From: JACCUZ01 sp038246575
Lineage (GTDB): Bacteria > Actinomycetota > Actinomycetes > JACCUZ01
NCBI GenBank assembly: GCA_038246575.1
Contig: JBBRVU010000196.1
Location: forward strand, 1-7,323
Reading direction: 5' to 3'
Length of the DNA: 7,323 bases
Within the stretch, counting starts at the first letter, position 1; every line of letters begins with the position of its first letter. Below the pieces are notes generated by a model. It did not search any database and was not told where the DNA came from. It worked only from the letters and a program-made list of their open reading frames with translations. Below, in pieces: positions 6,344-7,323 of the stretch. A program made the translations under genes and the position numbers.

Positions 6344-6535
6344 GTGAGCACCGAACATCTGTCCGACTCCTACGGGGCTGAGGTCTCTGACGTCACCCCG
6401 GGGTCGCTGGACGCGCTGGTCGCCGACTGCGCCGACGTCAGGGTGCAAATGGCCCTTGTGCCCGGGCAGCGCATGATCACCATCCCGTCCGGCGCGGTCG
6501 CGCTGGTGGCCGGGCTCGACACCTACGGCGACTGA
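6344..6535 (+). CDS. Small acidic protein of unknown function (63 residues)
   Basis: I do not recognise this protein. It begins MSTEHLSDSYGAEV, is acidic in its first half (many Asp/Glu, few Arg/Lys) and ends with a hydrophobic-glycine stretch, ITIPSGAVALVAGLDTYGD. It has no signal peptide and no clear membrane helix, and a single Cys near residue 29. Coding status is supported by codon use: 57 of 63 sense codons end in G or C, as in neighbouring genes. Two starts are possible. GTG 6335 (66 residues) has GGAG about 8 bases upstream. GTG 6344 lies exactly where transcription should start from the proposed promoter; I prefer it for that reason. It is divergent from adoK and 75 bases ahead of the 6611 gene, so those two may form an operon. 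Confidence 0.7.
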   Translation: MSTEHLSDSYGAEVSDVTPGSLDALVADCADVRVQMALVPGQRMITIPSGAVALVAGLDTYGD

Positions 6536-6610
6536 GCGGTTGCCGCCCGCTCGACGCAACGGGATGGGGCGTGCCGGGAACCCGACGGCCACCCCCAGCG
6601 TCCCACCGAC

Positions 6611-7132
6611 ATGGCGTCCGCACTGCTGTCCCGCGTTGCGGTGCCGCTGGTGGTCGCCGGGGTCGTCCTTGCCATCGTCCTCGGGGCCGCTGCGGTCACC
6701 GGCCGCTTCACGCCGGGCGACGGCCCCTCGTCGGTGGTCGTGCCCGGATCCGGCAACGGGGCTGCTGCCGAGCCGGGAAGCGTCGGGTCGGGCATGCCCA
6801 GCGTGAGCCCGGGGTCCGAACCTGGTCCAGGTGGCTCGCCCGGTCCGGACGAGGAGGTGTCTCAGTTCACGTCCGTGACCCTGCTTGCCGGCGGCCGTTC
6901 GGTCATGGTCACGTTCTGGGGCGGCGTCGAGGCCTGCTACGACTACACCGTCACGGCCACCGAGACCGCTGAGACCGTTGCGCTGACCCGCACGGAGCGC
7001 TTCCGCGGAAAGGGCGCGTGCATCGACCGTGCCGTCGAGCACAGTCGCACCGTCGCCCTCGACGCGCCGCTCGGCGGACGATCGGTGGTCGACGCGCTGA
7101 CGGGCAAGACACTGCTCGACCCGACCCGCTAG
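6611..7132 (+). CDS. Membrane-anchored or secreted protein of unknown function (173 residues)
   Basis: Residues 1-8 (MASALLSR) are a short basic leader. Residues 9-30 form one hydrophobic helix, either a signal peptide or an N-terminal anchor. Residues ~33-82 are a low-complexity linker rich in Gly, Pro and Ser. Residues ~84-170 look like a small extracytoplasmic beta-rich domain with alternating hydrophobic strands (SVTLLAGGRSVMVTFWGGV, YDYTVTATETAETVALT) and two cysteines, C109 and C137, that could form a disulfide. I recognise no domain family or catalytic motif. Its position between adoK and an ErpA-like gene matches that of Rv2203, a putative membrane protein, in M. tuberculosis; this is a positional argument only. 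No good ribosome binding site precedes the ATG at 6611, so the exact start is open. The 75 bases separating it from the 6344 gene show nothing notable. Confidence 0.8.
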   Translation: MASALLSRVAVPLVVAGVVLAIVLGAAAVTGRFTPGDGPSSVVVPGSGNGAAAEPGSVGSGMPSVSPGSEPGPGGSPGPDEEVSQFTSVTLLAGGRSVMVTFWGGVEACYDYTVTATETAETVALTRTERFRGKGACIDRAVEHSRTVALDAPLGGRSVVDALTGKTLLDPTR

Positions 7133-7205
7133 GTGCGCGGGCCGGGCCGGATGTCTCAGCAGCTCGGCGCCGGCACGGGGGCCGCACCGACGAGTCAGCG
7201 AACGG

Positions 7206-7323
7206 TCAGTGGAACGAGTCGCCGCAGGCGCAGGACCCGCCGGCATTCGGGTTGTCGATGGTGAAGCCCTGCTTCTCGATCGTGTCGACGAAGTCGATGG
7301 TGGCGCCACCGAGGTACGGCGCG
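7206..7323 (-). CDS. erpA: Iron-sulfur cluster insertion protein, HesB/IscA/ErpA family, C-terminal fragment (runs off the right edge)
   Basis: The last 38 codons of an A-type Fe-S carrier, entering from the right edge and ending in TGA at 7208-7206. The visible sequence is APYLGGATIDFVDTIEKQG, then FTIDNPNAGGSCACGDSFH. The family C-terminus has a DY/DF strand, G-F-x-(I/V)-x-NPNA and a final C-x-C (here CAC in GGSCACGDSF); with an upstream cysteine outside this window these ligate the cluster. The role is delivery of [Fe-S] clusters to target apoproteins in the cytoplasm. The symbol erpA reflects the family; IscA or SufA naming would be equally defensible from this fragment. It is convergent with the 6611 gene; the 73 bases between them hold no clear terminator. 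Confidence 0.87.
   Translation of the reverse strand, partial: APYLGGATIDFVDTIEKQGFTIDNPNAGGSCACGDSFH

Noticed and set aside
7132..7188. Possible bidirectional terminator between the convergent 6611 gene and erpA (GGTGCG at 7132-7137 with CGCACC at 7183-7188)
   Set aside because: The 6-bp stem encloses a 45-base loop with only scattered inner pairing and no T-run on either strand, so chance pairing in GC-rich DNA is as likely.
6248..7309. Upstream extension of the adoK frame to give a 682-residue minus-strand protein
   Set aside because: The added part is low-complexity and antisense to two plus-strand genes, while adoK orthologues begin at the ATG at 6247.
1..7323. Searched for insertion sequences, att-like direct repeats, CRISPR arrays, tRNA or rRNA genes and phage or defence genes
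   Set aside because: None was seen. Nearly all bases are accounted for by housekeeping-type genes and short gaps, with uniform codon use.

Overview
This is a high-GC, gene-dense stretch of an actinobacterial (Actinomycetota) chromosome. The evidence is strong G/C preference at third codon positions, an actinobacterial-type cytochrome aa3 oxidase subunit IV, a mycobacterial-type adenosine kinase, an Ig-like/YkuD L,D-transpeptidase lipoprotein and frequent GTG/TTG starts. I cannot place the order or genus from the sequence alone. It looks like ordinary core chromosome: I see no mobile element, phage gene, CRISPR array, tRNA or rRNA.

Left to right: (1) 1-111, minus strand, the first 37 codons of a cryptochrome/DNA photolyase. 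(2) 163-1362, minus, an L,D-transpeptidase lipoprotein. (3) 1511-4451, minus, the aa3 oxidase operon ctaC-ctaD-ctaF, whose two junctions are both 4-base GTGA stop/start overlaps. (4) 4452-4550, a 99-base gap with a candidate ctaC promoter and a perfect GC stem-loop. (5) 4551-6247, minus, adoK followed by an overlapping aat (leucyl/phenylalanyl-tRNA-protein transferase) whose start codon is problematic. (6) 6248-6343, a divergent intergenic region with a perfect 14-bp palindrome and overlapping candidate promoters. (7) 6344-7132, plus, a 63-residue unknown protein and a 173-residue membrane-anchored or secreted unknown. (8) 7206-7323, minus, the C-terminal end of an IscA/ErpA-type iron-sulfur protein, convergent with the preceding gene.

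Functionally the window combines respiration (CtaC/D/F make the CuA subunit, the catalytic heme-copper subunit and a small accessory subunit of the terminal oxidase), Fe-S cluster delivery, purine salvage (AdoK), N-degron tagging (Aat) and 3-3 peptidoglycan cross-linking (Ldt). From memory, the order ctaF-ctaC-(gene)-adoK-membrane protein-HesB/ErpA protein resembles M. tuberculosis Rv2199c-Rv2204c. Here ctaD is inside the cluster and aat occupies the place of asnB.

I found no clearly new multi-gene system. The points most worth a second look are the palindrome and divergent promoter region at 6288-6344 with a possible leaderless transcript, the two unknown plus-strand genes, and the missing canonical start for aat.
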